Assembly (NCBI RefSeq): GCF_030818905.1
Contig: NZ_JAUTAZ010000001.1
Coordinates: 868,001-932,000, forward strand
Origin: Microbacterium sp. SORGH_AS_0888
GTDB lineage: Bacteria; Actinomycetota; Actinomycetes; Actinomycetales; Microbacteriaceae
Length of the DNA: 64,000 nt
Reading direction: 5' to 3'
Position 1 is the first letter of the stretch; the number at the start of each line of letters is the position of its first letter. Under the pieces are notes generated by a model that was given only the letters and a program-made list of their open reading frames with translations, was not told where the DNA came from and did not search any database. The position numbers and the translations under genes were made by a program. Below are positions 16,228 through 24,691 of the stretch, one piece after another.

Positions 16228-17565
16228 TCAGCGAAGGTCCTGCAGGCGCTTGGCCTTCAGCTCGAATCGGGGAAGCGTGCCGACGGCCGCGCGCTCGATG
16301 ATGAAGCGCAGCCCCTCGTGCGCGTCGGCGAGGTCGTCCTGCAGCCGCTTCGCGATCTGGGGCCACTCGGCGTCCGCGACGGATGCGGGCGGCTCGACCG
16401 CGAGGAAGATCTCGTCGCGCAGCTCGACCTTCTCGATGCGGATCTGGAACTCCTCGACGGGGTAGCCCCGGACGATCGCCTCCACCGCGCGCGGATACAC
16501 GTTCGTGCCGCGGACGAGCTTCATGTCGTCGACGCGGCCGAGGATCCCACCCTCGTACAGGTCCCAGGTGCGGCCGCTGCCGCCCGCCGTGTACGGCACC
16601 TTCACGACGGCATCCCCCGTCCGGTACTTGATGAGGGGGATGATCCCGCGACCGAAGGAGGTCGTGACCCGCTCGCCGCGTTCGCCGTAGGGCAGCTCGC
16701 GCAGCGTGTCGGGGTCGAACACCTTCTCGAGGATGTGGTCCTCGATGATGTGGCAGCCGCCGGGCTGGTCGGCCGGCTCGAACATGAAGATCGTCGAGAT
16801 CTCGGTCATCCCGGCGGTGTCGTAGGCTTTCGCGCCCCACTCGGCCTCGATGAGCGCCTTCGTCTCGGGGATCATGCCCGCCGGCTCCCCCGAGAGGATG
16901 ATCGTCCGCACGGGAGACGCGGGCAGGTCGATGCCGAGCTCACGCGCCTCCTGCGCCATCCGGAACGCATAGGTGGGAGTGGTCGCCACGACCGTCGCCT
17001 CGAAGTCGATGATCTGCCGCACCCGCTGGGTCGTCGTCTGCGCGCCGCCGGGGATCGTCAGCGCGCCGATCTTCTCCAGTCCGTTGTGCAGCCCCCAGAA
17101 CCCGATGAAGGAGCCGTAGCCGAAGGCGACGTAGCCGACGTCATCGGGTCGCACTCCCGCACCCCACAGCGCATAGCACCACATCTCGGCCGACCAGAAC
17201 CAGTCCTTGCGCGAGTCGAGGGCGCGCAGCGGCGTGCGTCCGGATGTTCCGGAGGTCGTGTGGAGGCGGATGGCCCCGGGGGCGCCGACGACGGGGATGT
17301 CGCCGTAGGGCGGGAACTCGGCCTGGTTGGCCATCCACTCGTCGCGCGTGAGGAAGGGGATGCGCTCGTAGTCGTCGAGGCTCTTCAGCTGCTCGGACGA
17401 GAACCCGGCCGCGCGGTACTTGCGCCGATAGAGCGGGCTCCGGGATTCGGCCCACTCGACCGTGCGACGCAGCTTCGCCAGCTGCAGGGCAGCCAGCTGC
17501 TCACGGGGCAGGGTCTCGGTCTTCGGATTCCAGAACGGGCTGCGCCCGTCGGAGGTAGGGGTCAT
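16228..17565 (-). CDS. PaaK-like aryl-CoA ligase (probable 2-aminobenzoate-CoA ligase)
   Basis: 445 residues, the size of phenylacetate-CoA ligases. The AMP-binding P-loop is TTSGTSGRTPL (~97-107), the adenine motif is YDTAGMTE (~245-252), the ribose-binding aspartate is in KYRTGD, and the C-terminal hinge has GRVDDMKLVRGTNVYPRAVE. Start ATG 17565 follows GAGAGGA. It is embedded between the ThDP enzyme and the 67-residue protein. Given the 2-aminobenzoyl-CoA monooxygenase/reductase nearby, anthranilate is the favoured substrate; phenylacetate or salicylate remain possible. Confidence 0.88.
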   Translation of the reverse strand: MTPTSDGRSPFWNPKTETLPREQLAALQLAKLRRTVEWAESRSPLYRRKYRAAGFSSEQLKSLDDYERIPFLTRDEWMANQAEFPPYGDIPVVGAPGAIRLHTTSGTSGRTPLRALDSRKDWFWSAEMWCYALWGAGVRPDDVGYVAFGYGSFIGFWGLHNGLEKIGALTIPGGAQTTTQRVRQIIDFEATVVATTPTYAFRMAQEARELGIDLPASPVRTIILSGEPAGMIPETKALIEAEWGAKAYDTAGMTEISTIFMFEPADQPGGCHIIEDHILEKVFDPDTLRELPYGERGERVTTSFGRGIIPLIKYRTGDAVVKVPYTAGGSGRTWDLYEGGILGRVDDMKLVRGTNVYPRAVEAIVRGYPVEEFQIRIEKVELRDEIFLAVEPPASVADAEWPQIAKRLQDDLADAHEGLRFIIERAAVGTLPRFELKAKRLQDLR

Positions 17566-17599
17566 GGCAGGGTCCTCTCGGGGTGGGGTAAGGGAGTGG

Positions 17600-19300
17600 T
17601 CAGTGGCCGCGGAACGCCTCGTGCAGCCACCAGGCGCCGCCGTCGGACGCGATCTTCGCGTCGATGACGAGAGGCGCGGCGGGCTCGGAGTCGAGCCAGA
17701 CGGAGACGGCGTCGAGGTCGGCGACCGCGCGCACGGTGAGCCCGGTGGCTCCGTAGCCGCGGGCGATGGCCGCGATGTCGGTGTCGGGGAAGACCACGGT
17801 GTCCACGTCGACATCCGGGTCGGCGTCGGCGAAGTGGTGCACCTCGGCGCCGTAGGCGGCGTCGTTGTAGACGACCACGACGAGCGGCAGCGCGAGTCGC
17901 ACGGCCGTCTCGAGCTCAGCGATCGCCATGAAGAAGCCGCCGTCCCCCGTGCCGAGCACAGGAAGCCGCCCGGGCTGGGCGAGCGCCGCGCCGATCGCCG
18001 TCGGCAGGCCCAGCCCGATCGACTGGAACGCCTGCGTGAAGCAGAAGCCGAACTCGTCGGGCACCCGCAGGTACTGGCTGGGATAGCCCATGAAGTTGCC
18101 GGAGTCGATCGAGACGATGCGCTCGATCGGGAGCAGCTCGTCGAGCCGGGCACTGAGCACACGGGGGTCGATCCGGCCGTCGCCGGACAGATCCGGGGTC
18201 GGCGTCTGGTTCCAGCGGGCGGAGGCGGAGATCCGGGCGGCGACCTCCGGCGTGCGGTATCGGGCCGCCGATCCGCCGCGTGCACGGAGGGCGTCGGCGA
18301 GGTCCCGCGCCGTGAGCGCGGCGTCGCCGAGCACCCCGAGCGCGACCGGCCGGTGCGCGCCGAGGGCGAGCGGGTCGTCGTCGATCTGGACGACGCGGGC
18401 GCCGGTGCCGACGAGGCTCCCGTGGCGCATCGTCCACATGTTCAGGGCACAGCCCACGCCGATGAGGAGGTCGGCGTCGGAGATGAGCTCCGCGGCGAGG
18501 GGCGAGGAGAAGCCCCCGGATATGCCGAGCGCGAACGGATCGCCGGCGAAGAGCCCGTTGGCGACCGCCGAGGTCGCCAGGAGCGCGCCGGCCGCCTCCC
18601 CCAGCTCCCGCAGCTCCGGGCCCGCCGCACGCGCGCCGCGCCCTGCGACGATCACCGGACGGCGCGCGGCGGCGATCAGGTCGGCGACGGCGGCGACCTC
18701 GGATGCGGCGGGTCGGGTGGCGCGCGCGGCGACCGGACCGACCGCGGGCGGCACCGCGGGAGCAGCGGCCGCCTGCACGTCGAGCGGCAGGTTGAGCACG
18801 ACTGTGCGTCGCCCGGCCCGTGCGGCGGTGTAGGCCCGCACGACGTCGGCGACCGCGCTCGCTGCGCTGTGCACGCGCTCGGCGGCCGCGCCGACGCTGC
18901 GAGCCAGCGCCGGCTGGTCGATCGTGAAGTTCGAGAGCACCGATGCCCCTGCTGTCTCCGCCGTGAGCACGATCACCCCCGAGCGGCTCTTGGCCGCCTC
19001 GCCGATCCCGGTGATCGCGTTCGTGAGCCCGCACCCCTGGTGCACGCTCACCAGCGCGATGTCGCCCGACATCCGCGCGTAGGCGTCGGCCATGGTCGCC
19101 GCCCCGCCCTCGTGACGCGCCGCCGTGAACGGGACGCCCCGCGCACGCAGCGCGTTGGTGACCGCGAAGTTCCCGCTGCCGACGACGCCGAAGCAGTGTC
19201 CGACGCCCAGTCGCACGAGGGTGTCCGCGACGAGCTCCGCGACGGTCGTGACGGGGACGGCCGCCTCGCGGGCGGAGAGGGTCGTCTCGGCCGTGTCCAT
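17600..19300 (-). CDS. Thiamine-diphosphate-dependent decarboxylase (acetolactate synthase/benzoylformate decarboxylase family)
   Basis: 566 residues, three domains. The N-terminal PYR domain has the cofactor-activating glutamate in RHEGGAATMADAYAR (~47-61); a central domain (~190-320) follows; the C-terminal PP domain has the GDG...ND ThDP/Mg motif beginning GDGGFFMAIAE (~446-456) and ending VVYNDAAYG. There are 2 bases between it and the cyclase stop and 34 to the CoA ligase. The cyclase upstream should yield isatinate, which is 2-aminophenylglyoxylate, a benzoylformate analogue; this enzyme is therefore a good candidate isatinate decarboxylase. That link is inference; the family assignment is direct. 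Confidence 0.85.
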   Translation of the reverse strand: MDTAETTLSAREAAVPVTTVAELVADTLVRLGVGHCFGVVGSGNFAVTNALRARGVPFTAARHEGGAATMADAYARMSGDIALVSVHQGCGLTNAITGIGEAAKSRSGVIVLTAETAGASVLSNFTIDQPALARSVGAAAERVHSAASAVADVVRAYTAARAGRRTVVLNLPLDVQAAAAPAVPPAVGPVAARATRPAASEVAAVADLIAAARRPVIVAGRGARAAGPELRELGEAAGALLATSAVANGLFAGDPFALGISGGFSSPLAAELISDADLLIGVGCALNMWTMRHGSLVGTGARVVQIDDDPLALGAHRPVALGVLGDAALTARDLADALRARGGSAARYRTPEVAARISASARWNQTPTPDLSGDGRIDPRVLSARLDELLPIERIVSIDSGNFMGYPSQYLRVPDEFGFCFTQAFQSIGLGLPTAIGAALAQPGRLPVLGTGDGGFFMAIAELETAVRLALPLVVVVYNDAAYGAEVHHFADADPDVDVDTVVFPDTDIAAIARGYGATGLTVRAVADLDAVSVWLDSEPAAPLVIDAKIASDGGAWWLHEAFRGH

Positions 19301-19302
19301 CG

Positions 19303-20076
19303 TCACGCCTCCACGAGGGCGAACACGCGGCTGGGGCTCGCCGTCCCGCCCACGATCGGCAGCGGCGCGACGATGATCACCGCGCCCGTCGGTGGGAGCT
19401 CGCCGAGGTTCTGCAGCGAGGTGAGCCCGTACTTGTCGTGGCCGAGCAGGTGGTAGTGGGCCGGGAACGGCGGGTCGAGCTCGGCGCCGCGTCCGGCGTC
19501 GATGCCGACCGTCTCGACGCCGTATCCGGAGATCGGGCGCTCGGTCGCCAGCCACAGCGCGGTCTCCACCGCGATCCCCGGCGTGTGGGAGCCGGACTCG
19601 TCGGCGTTCAGGAACGCCTCCTGCGAGTCGGAGTACTGCTCCCAGCCGGTGCGCAGCAGCAGCCAGGAGTTCTCCGGGAGGGGGCCGTGCTCGGTCTCCC
19701 AGTCCTGCACGTGGGAGATCTGCAAGAGGAAGTCGGGGTCCGCGGCGACGTGCTCCCGCACGTCGATCACGACGGCCGGGCCCACGAGGCGCTCGGGCTC
19801 GATCTGCGAGACGTCCTTGCCGTGGCGACCCGAGATCCAGTGCACGGGTGCGTCCAGGTGCGTGCCGATGTGCTCGCCCACGTGCAGGTTCTGGTGCTTC
19901 CACAGGGGTCCGAGGTCGTCGAACTCCGCGACGACCTCGGCGGAGAAGTCGATGAGGTTCGCGAACGGCGCGGGGAGCCGGAGCGTGGGCGTGTCCGGCG
20001 AGAGCGTGTTGGTGAGGTCGACGATGCGCAGACGACCTGCGGCGAGCGCGGCGAGCACGGTGGCGGTGAGGGTCAT
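19303..20076 (-). CDS. Cyclase-family metal-dependent hydrolase, probable isatin hydrolase
   Basis: 257 residues. The signature H-x-G-T-H-x-D-x-P-x-H is present as HIGTHLDAPVHW (~56-67), with an upstream LTNTLSPDTPTL strand, as in isatin hydrolase and KynB-type kynurenine formamidase. These Mn/Zn enzymes open a lactam or cleave a formamide. No kynureninase or tryptophan dioxygenase lies near, while an indole/styrene-type monooxygenase does, so ring opening of isatin to isatinate is favoured. ATG 20076 is preferred because GAAGGAG stands 6-7 bases before it; an ATG at 20112 overlapping the previous stop (ATGA) is the alternative. Confidence 0.85.
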   Translation of the reverse strand: MTLTATVLAALAAGRLRIVDLTNTLSPDTPTLRLPAPFANLIDFSAEVVAEFDDLGPLWKHQNLHVGEHIGTHLDAPVHWISGRHGKDVSQIEPERLVGPAVVIDVREHVAADPDFLLQISHVQDWETEHGPLPENSWLLLRTGWEQYSDSQEAFLNADESGSHTPGIAVETALWLATERPISGYGVETVGIDAGRGAELDPPFPAHYHLLGHDKYGLTSLQNLGELPPTGAVIIVAPLPIVGGTASPSRVFALVEA

Positions 20077-20108
20077 GGGAGCTCCTTCGGGGGTGTGGGG
20101 ACGAACGG

Positions 20109-21701
20109 TCATCGGCGGGAGGCGAGGAGGCGTTGGGCGACGAGGTGGCCGCTGCCGGCGCCGAGCCCGGGGCCCGGGTGCGTGGCGGCGCCGATGTGCC
20201 ACACGCCGCGGACGCCCGTCCGGTGGCCGGCGCCGCCGGCGAACGGCCGCCACAGGAGGTTCTGATCGAGGGTGGCGGCCCCGGAGTAGGGGTCGCCGTC
20301 GATCGCGTTGGCGTTGTAGGCCTCGAGGTCGGCCGGCGAGATGATGTCCCGTCCGAGGACGCTGGCGGTCACCCCCGGCGCGTACTCCTCGAGACGGCCG
20401 AGCACGCGATCGAGGAACCCCTCGCGCAGTGCGGCGTCGGTCCAGCCGCGGGATGCCGGCAGCCGCTCGGCCGCATCCGCCACGGGATGCGTGGGCACCT
20501 CCTGCAGCTGCAGCCAGAGAGTCGCGCCGCCCGCGGGGGCACGGCCGGGGTCGAGCACGCTCTGCTGGCCGACCACGACGGTCGGACGCTGCGGGATGAC
20601 GCCGGCCGAGGCCTGCGCGACCGCGACGCCGGTCGAGTCGGATCCTTCGGCCAGGTGGACCAGCGGCACCTCGGACAAGCGTGCATCGCGCCACGGCACG
20701 GGCCGGTCGAGCGCGAGGTGGATCTGCATCGCACCTCGACCGGGCAGGTAGCCCGCTGCCTTGTCGCGCCCGGCCCGGGCGGAGGCGACGCCCTTCAGCA
20801 GGGTCTCGTAGAGGGCCCGCGGTGCGACGCCGGCGACGACCCGGTCCGCGGCGATCGTGCCCTCCGAGGTCCGTACCGCGCGCACCCTGCCGGATTCGAC
20901 CACGATCTCCCGGGCGGTGTGGCCGGTGCGGATGTCGACGCCGAGGTCGGTGAGCAGCGAGGTGAAGGCGTCGACGAAGCGCGCCGCGCCACCGACCACG
21001 ATCGGAAGGCCGGCCTGATGCATCGTGCCCGCGAACACCGGCAGCATGACGCCGCCGGAGGCGTGATCGGGCCCGAGCCCGGCGTGCAGCAGCCACGGCA
21101 CCCAGAGCGCGTCGACCTCGGGCCCCGCGAACCGTCGTGCCGCGAAGCTCCTGCCGCTCGCGAGCGCGTCCTTCGCGAGCTCGGAGATCCCCGAGGCACC
21201 CAGGCTCCGCCAGGCCTTCCAGCCGAGAGCGGCCAGGGCCCTGCGGCGCCCGAGGTCGGCGCCGAGCGCGCCGAAGACGACGGGCCCGCGCGGACCGAGC
21301 TCGCCGAGCATCGCGAGGTAGGCCGCCGCATCCGCCTCGCTCGGCAGCGCCGCGGCGGTCCGCTCCGCATCGCGGTAGGCGATGACCGCACGATGTTCGC
21401 CCCGTCTCGTGAACGCCGTGGCCGTCAGCGCACCCTCGGTGTTGGCGTACTCCAGCCCGTGGCGGTGGAGCTCGGCGCCGAGCTCGGCGTAGGCGGGGCC
21501 CGACACGAAGAGCGGATGCCACGACGAGAAGGTGTCGTGCACGTATCCGGGGAGCGTCCGCTCGCCGGAGTCGATGAACCCTCCCAGTCGCGCGTTCGAC
21601 TCGACGATCGTCACGTGGCGCCCGGCACGCGCGAGCTCGGCGGCGGCGACCATGCCGTTGATCCCGCCGCCGATCACGACGATCCGGTCGGTCGCGCTCA
21701 T
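20109..21701 (-). CDS. Phytoene-desaturase-like (CrtI family) FAD oxidoreductase
   Basis: 530 residues. It has the dinucleotide fold GGGINGMVAAAELARAG (~11-27) with the acidic end in TIVES, and the C-terminal FAD motif region GVWHIGAATHPGPGLGAGSG typical of CrtI-like NDP/FAD oxidoreductases. No carotenoid genes are nearby, and it is locked into the monooxygenase operon by an ATGA overlap with the upstream StyA2B gene. A role in oxidising a hydroxylated indoline (indoxyl, dihydroxyindole or dioxindole) to isatin is attractive, but that is inference. Confidence 0.85.
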   Translation of the reverse strand: MSATDRIVVIGGGINGMVAAAELARAGRHVTIVESNARLGGFIDSGERTLPGYVHDTFSSWHPLFVSGPAYAELGAELHRHGLEYANTEGALTATAFTRRGEHRAVIAYRDAERTAAALPSEADAAAYLAMLGELGPRGPVVFGALGADLGRRRALAALGWKAWRSLGASGISELAKDALASGRSFAARRFAGPEVDALWVPWLLHAGLGPDHASGGVMLPVFAGTMHQAGLPIVVGGAARFVDAFTSLLTDLGVDIRTGHTAREIVVESGRVRAVRTSEGTIAADRVVAGVAPRALYETLLKGVASARAGRDKAAGYLPGRGAMQIHLALDRPVPWRDARLSEVPLVHLAEGSDSTGVAVAQASAGVIPQRPTVVVGQQSVLDPGRAPAGGATLWLQLQEVPTHPVADAAERLPASRGWTDAALREGFLDRVLGRLEEYAPGVTASVLGRDIISPADLEAYNANAIDGDPYSGAATLDQNLLWRPFAGGAGHRTGVRGVWHIGAATHPGPGLGAGSGHLVAQRLLASRR

Positions 21702-23422
21702 GAGGTCACCGACCGGTGGCGTGCCGTGTCGTGGTAGGCGCCGCCGTGGAAGACGAGCGGGTCGTCGGGGTGGTATTCGTACCGTTCGACCTCGCCGACG
21801 TAGATCACGTGATCGCCGGCGTCGTGACGGGCCACCGTGCGGCACTCGAACGTCGCGAGGGCTCCCTCGAGCACCGGCACGCCGGCGCGTCCCTCCCGGA
21901 TCGGCACCCCGGCGAACTTGTCCGTTCCCGGCAGCGCGAACTGGCGGGACAGGTGGTGCTGCGAGCTGGCGAGGACGTTGATCGCGAAGTGCGTCGCATC
22001 GGTGAAGTCCGACAGGCTCGCCACGTGCTTGCCGGGACACCAGAGCACGAGCGGGGGATCCATCGAGACGGACGCGAACGAGTTCGCGGTCATTCCGACC
22101 AGGTGCCCGTCGGCGGCCCGCGTCGTGATGACCGTCACCCCCGTCGCGAACTGCCCGAGAGCGTTGCGGAAGTCGCGCAGGTCGAACCGGGCGTCCCTCT
22201 CGGACTCGCGCGCGGCCAGGAACTCGGCGGCCGCCGTCTCGTCGCTCCACCACGGGAAGAGGGTGCGCGGGTCGTCGAAGCCGGCCACGATGGCCTGGGC
22301 GAGGGTGGGCACGGATTCGGCCGCCTCGATGAGACGCAGCTGCGCGGGGCGCAGCCCCTGCAGCATCCCGTTGGTCCAGGCGGTCGACCATTGGCCCCAT
22401 CCGCGCCAGTAGTCCTCGAACGTCCGCCGCATCCACTCCGCGTCGAACGGCTTGTCGCCCCGGCGCACGATCGCGTCGAGGTAGTGGTGCGCCGCGATCG
22501 ACGCGTTGTTGGACCCCTGCCCCGTCAGCGGGTCGTTGAGCACCGCGGCATCGCCCAGGGCGAAGACCGAGCGCCCGCTGGCGAGGGTTCCCACCGGGAC
22601 CCTGACGGTCGGGGTGACCCGTCCGCGCAGGGTCGCGCCCTCGTCCGTGAGCCGTGCGCCGACGAACCGCTCGGCCTCGTCGGGGAGGTGGTCGGCCAGC
22701 AGCTCCATCGACCGGGTGAGATGCTCGGCCGGGGTGGAGACGTCGTCCCATCGGTCGAAGGGGCCGCCGGGAACGCCCTCGAAGACCATCATCCGGCAGG
22801 GCCCCGAGACGGTCAGGCCCGGGAAGGTGAAGAACTCTCCGACGCCCGGGAGCACGGACAGCCGGATCCGATGGGGCTCGGCGTCCTCGTCGGCGGCCGT
22901 GACGTAGGTGACGGCGCTCACGCGCTGCGGGCGGTCGAAGGGGCTGCGGCCGTGGTCCGTCGCGAACAGCTGCGAGAGCTCGCCCTTTCCGGTGGCGACG
23001 ACGACGAGGTCGTAGCCGGCGGCGAGGGACTCCAGCAGCGGGACGCCGGCGTGCTCGATGCGGAAGTCGCCCCCGTCGCGCACGAACCGCTCGATCCACT
23101 CCGCGCACTTGACCCGCTGGTCGATCGAGAGCGCGGGCCGGTCCAGGGACGCGGCCCAGGGCTCGACGAGCCCCGGGACCGCGAACCGGATGCCGGATAT
23201 CTCCACGCCCGCCGCGCCGTCCGCGCACGCGGCGACGTCCTCCTGGGCGGCGAGCGCGGAGCCGAACATGCACTGGCTGGAGAGGATGTTGCCGGTGCGG
23301 ATCTGCTCGGCGGAGCGCTCGGAGATCAGGGTGACCGCGTAGCCCTCGTCGTGCAGCCCCAGCGCGAGCTGGGCTCCGGCCTCGCCGGCGCCGATGATCG
23401 CGATCCTGCGTCCGCCCGGCAT
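21698..23422 (-). CDS. styA2B: StyA2B-type fused flavin monooxygenase and flavin reductase
   Basis: 574 residues. Residues ~1-410 are a styrene/indole monooxygenase (StyA) domain: IAIIGAGEAGAQLALGL at 7-23, the SSQCMF motif at ~48-53 and DPLTGQGSNNAS at ~310-321. Residues ~420-574 are a flavin reductase domain (DFRNALGQFATGVTVITT, then GMTANSFASVSMDPPL). This fusion is known from StyA2B of Rhodococcus opacus 1CP, where StyA1 works with it as a separate oxygenase. It is 1 base downstream of the StyA1 gene. It epoxidises styrene or indole using FADH2 made by its own reductase domain. Confidence 0.93.
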   Translation of the reverse strand: MPGGRRIAIIGAGEAGAQLALGLHDEGYAVTLISERSAEQIRTGNILSSQCMFGSALAAQEDVAACADGAAGVEISGIRFAVPGLVEPWAASLDRPALSIDQRVKCAEWIERFVRDGGDFRIEHAGVPLLESLAAGYDLVVVATGKGELSQLFATDHGRSPFDRPQRVSAVTYVTAADEDAEPHRIRLSVLPGVGEFFTFPGLTVSGPCRMMVFEGVPGGPFDRWDDVSTPAEHLTRSMELLADHLPDEAERFVGARLTDEGATLRGRVTPTVRVPVGTLASGRSVFALGDAAVLNDPLTGQGSNNASIAAHHYLDAIVRRGDKPFDAEWMRRTFEDYWRGWGQWSTAWTNGMLQGLRPAQLRLIEAAESVPTLAQAIVAGFDDPRTLFPWWSDETAAAEFLAARESERDARFDLRDFRNALGQFATGVTVITTRAADGHLVGMTANSFASVSMDPPLVLWCPGKHVASLSDFTDATHFAINVLASSQHHLSRQFALPGTDKFAGVPIREGRAGVPVLEGALATFECRTVARHDAGDHVIYVGEVERYEYHPDDPLVFHGGAYHDTARHRSVTS

Positions 23423-23423
23423 G

Positions 23424-24665
23424 TCAGACCCCCGCGCCCGCGGCGACGCCGGCGATGTAGCGCTCGGACCCCTCCGGGTCCAGGAACCAGCTGCCGAAGT
23501 CCGACGGGTCGTCGAAGCCGTTGGCGAAGCGGTCGGCGATCGGCGGGAACTGAGAGGCGGCGCCGAGGACGTTCAGCAGGTGGGGCGGCGGCGGCACGAG
23601 GAACGCGTTGGTCCAGGTGACCACGGGCTCCGCGACCGTCCAGTAGCGCTCGAAGACCTGTTCCTTCCACGCGTCGTCGTACTCGCCGTCGCCCTGCTCC
23701 ACGATCGAGGAGAGATAGCTCTGGGCGCAGCGCGAGGCGTTGTTGGATCCCTGACCGGTGATCGGGTCGTTGAGGACGACGACATCCGCCATTCCGAGGA
23801 CGGTCCGCCCGGAGGGCAGCGTCACGAGGGGCTTCCGGACAGTCGGCGCGAAACGCCCCTGGAGCACGCCCAGCTCGTCGGTGAGCGAGGCGTCCGCAGC
23901 GCGGGCGTGCTCCCACGGCAGGAAGGTCTTGAGGATGTCCTTGGATATCTCGAAGTGCTCCGCCGCGCCGCCGGCGCCGGCGAAGCGGTCCATGGGGCCG
24001 CCCGGAATGCCCTCGAACACCATGATGTGGCAGGGTCCGGACAGCGTGAGCGCGGGGAAGACGAAGTACTCGCCGACGCCGGGGATGAGGTTGAACGCGA
24101 CCTTGGGCAGGTCCGCATCCGGCGTCAGGCCGTGCACGTAGGTGAGCGCGAGCGCCCGCTGCGGCGCGTCGAACGTCGAGCGCGCGGCGTCCCGCTCGAA
24201 CAGCCGCGCGATCTCGCCCTTGCCTGCGGCGACCAGCACGAGCTCGTCCTCCGAGGTGTAGCGCTCCAGGTCGTCGATGCCGGCGTCCTCGAAGACGAGC
24301 TCGCCGCCGCGCTTCTCGAAGAGCTCGATCAATGCCGGGAACTTGAGCCGCTGGTCCACGGACTGCGCGGGCGCGTCGAGCCTCCCGGTCCATCCCAAGA
24401 GCTTCTCGCCCGGCGCCTCCGGGTTCGGCACCGCGAGTCCGACCCCCTCGACGGGCGGCGCGTCGGGCCACAGGTCGGCGCCGACGGCGGCCTCGTACTG
24501 CAGCGGCGTGTGGAACATGCACTGGCTGGAGGCCACGCGACCGGAACGGATGTCGTCGGGGGTGCGGTTGGAGATCAGGCGCACCTCGAAGCCCTGTGCG
24601 AGCAGGCCCAGACCCAGTTGGAGGCCGGACTGGCCGGCGCCGACGATGGTGATACGACGGGACAT
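23424..24665 (-). CDS. styA: StyA1-type styrene/indole monooxygenase oxygenase component
   Basis: 413 residues, no reductase domain. N-terminal ITIVGAGQSGLQLGLGL, the conserved SSQCMFHTP segment (~47-55), LIPGVGEYFVFPALTLSGPC in the centre and NDPITGQGSNNAS (~307-319) define the StyA family. It is the partner of the adjacent StyA2B fusion. GAAAGG lies 8 bases before the ATG. In indole-degrading bacteria StyA relatives (for example IifC) oxidise the pyrrole ring of indole. The downstream isatin-hydrolase-like gene makes indole the more likely natural substrate than styrene; no styrene oxide isomerase is present. Confidence 0.92.
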   Translation of the reverse strand: MSRRITIVGAGQSGLQLGLGLLAQGFEVRLISNRTPDDIRSGRVASSQCMFHTPLQYEAAVGADLWPDAPPVEGVGLAVPNPEAPGEKLLGWTGRLDAPAQSVDQRLKFPALIELFEKRGGELVFEDAGIDDLERYTSEDELVLVAAGKGEIARLFERDAARSTFDAPQRALALTYVHGLTPDADLPKVAFNLIPGVGEYFVFPALTLSGPCHIMVFEGIPGGPMDRFAGAGGAAEHFEISKDILKTFLPWEHARAADASLTDELGVLQGRFAPTVRKPLVTLPSGRTVLGMADVVVLNDPITGQGSNNASRCAQSYLSSIVEQGDGEYDDAWKEQVFERYWTVAEPVVTWTNAFLVPPPPHLLNVLGAASQFPPIADRFANGFDDPSDFGSWFLDPEGSERYIAGVAAGAGV

Positions 24666-24691
24666 TGCGATGCCTTTCGTTGTGGATGCGG

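Noticed and set aside
19303..20076. Kynurenine formamidase in a tryptophan-to-anthranilate pathway
   Set aside because: The family motif allows it, but tryptophan dioxygenase and kynureninase genes are missing, whereas an indole-type oxygenase is co-transcribed. Not fully excluded.
20109..21701. Carotenoid biosynthesis gene crtI
   Set aside because: CrtI-like fold only; no crtB, crtE or lycopene cyclase nearby, and it is translationally coupled to the monooxygenase fusion.
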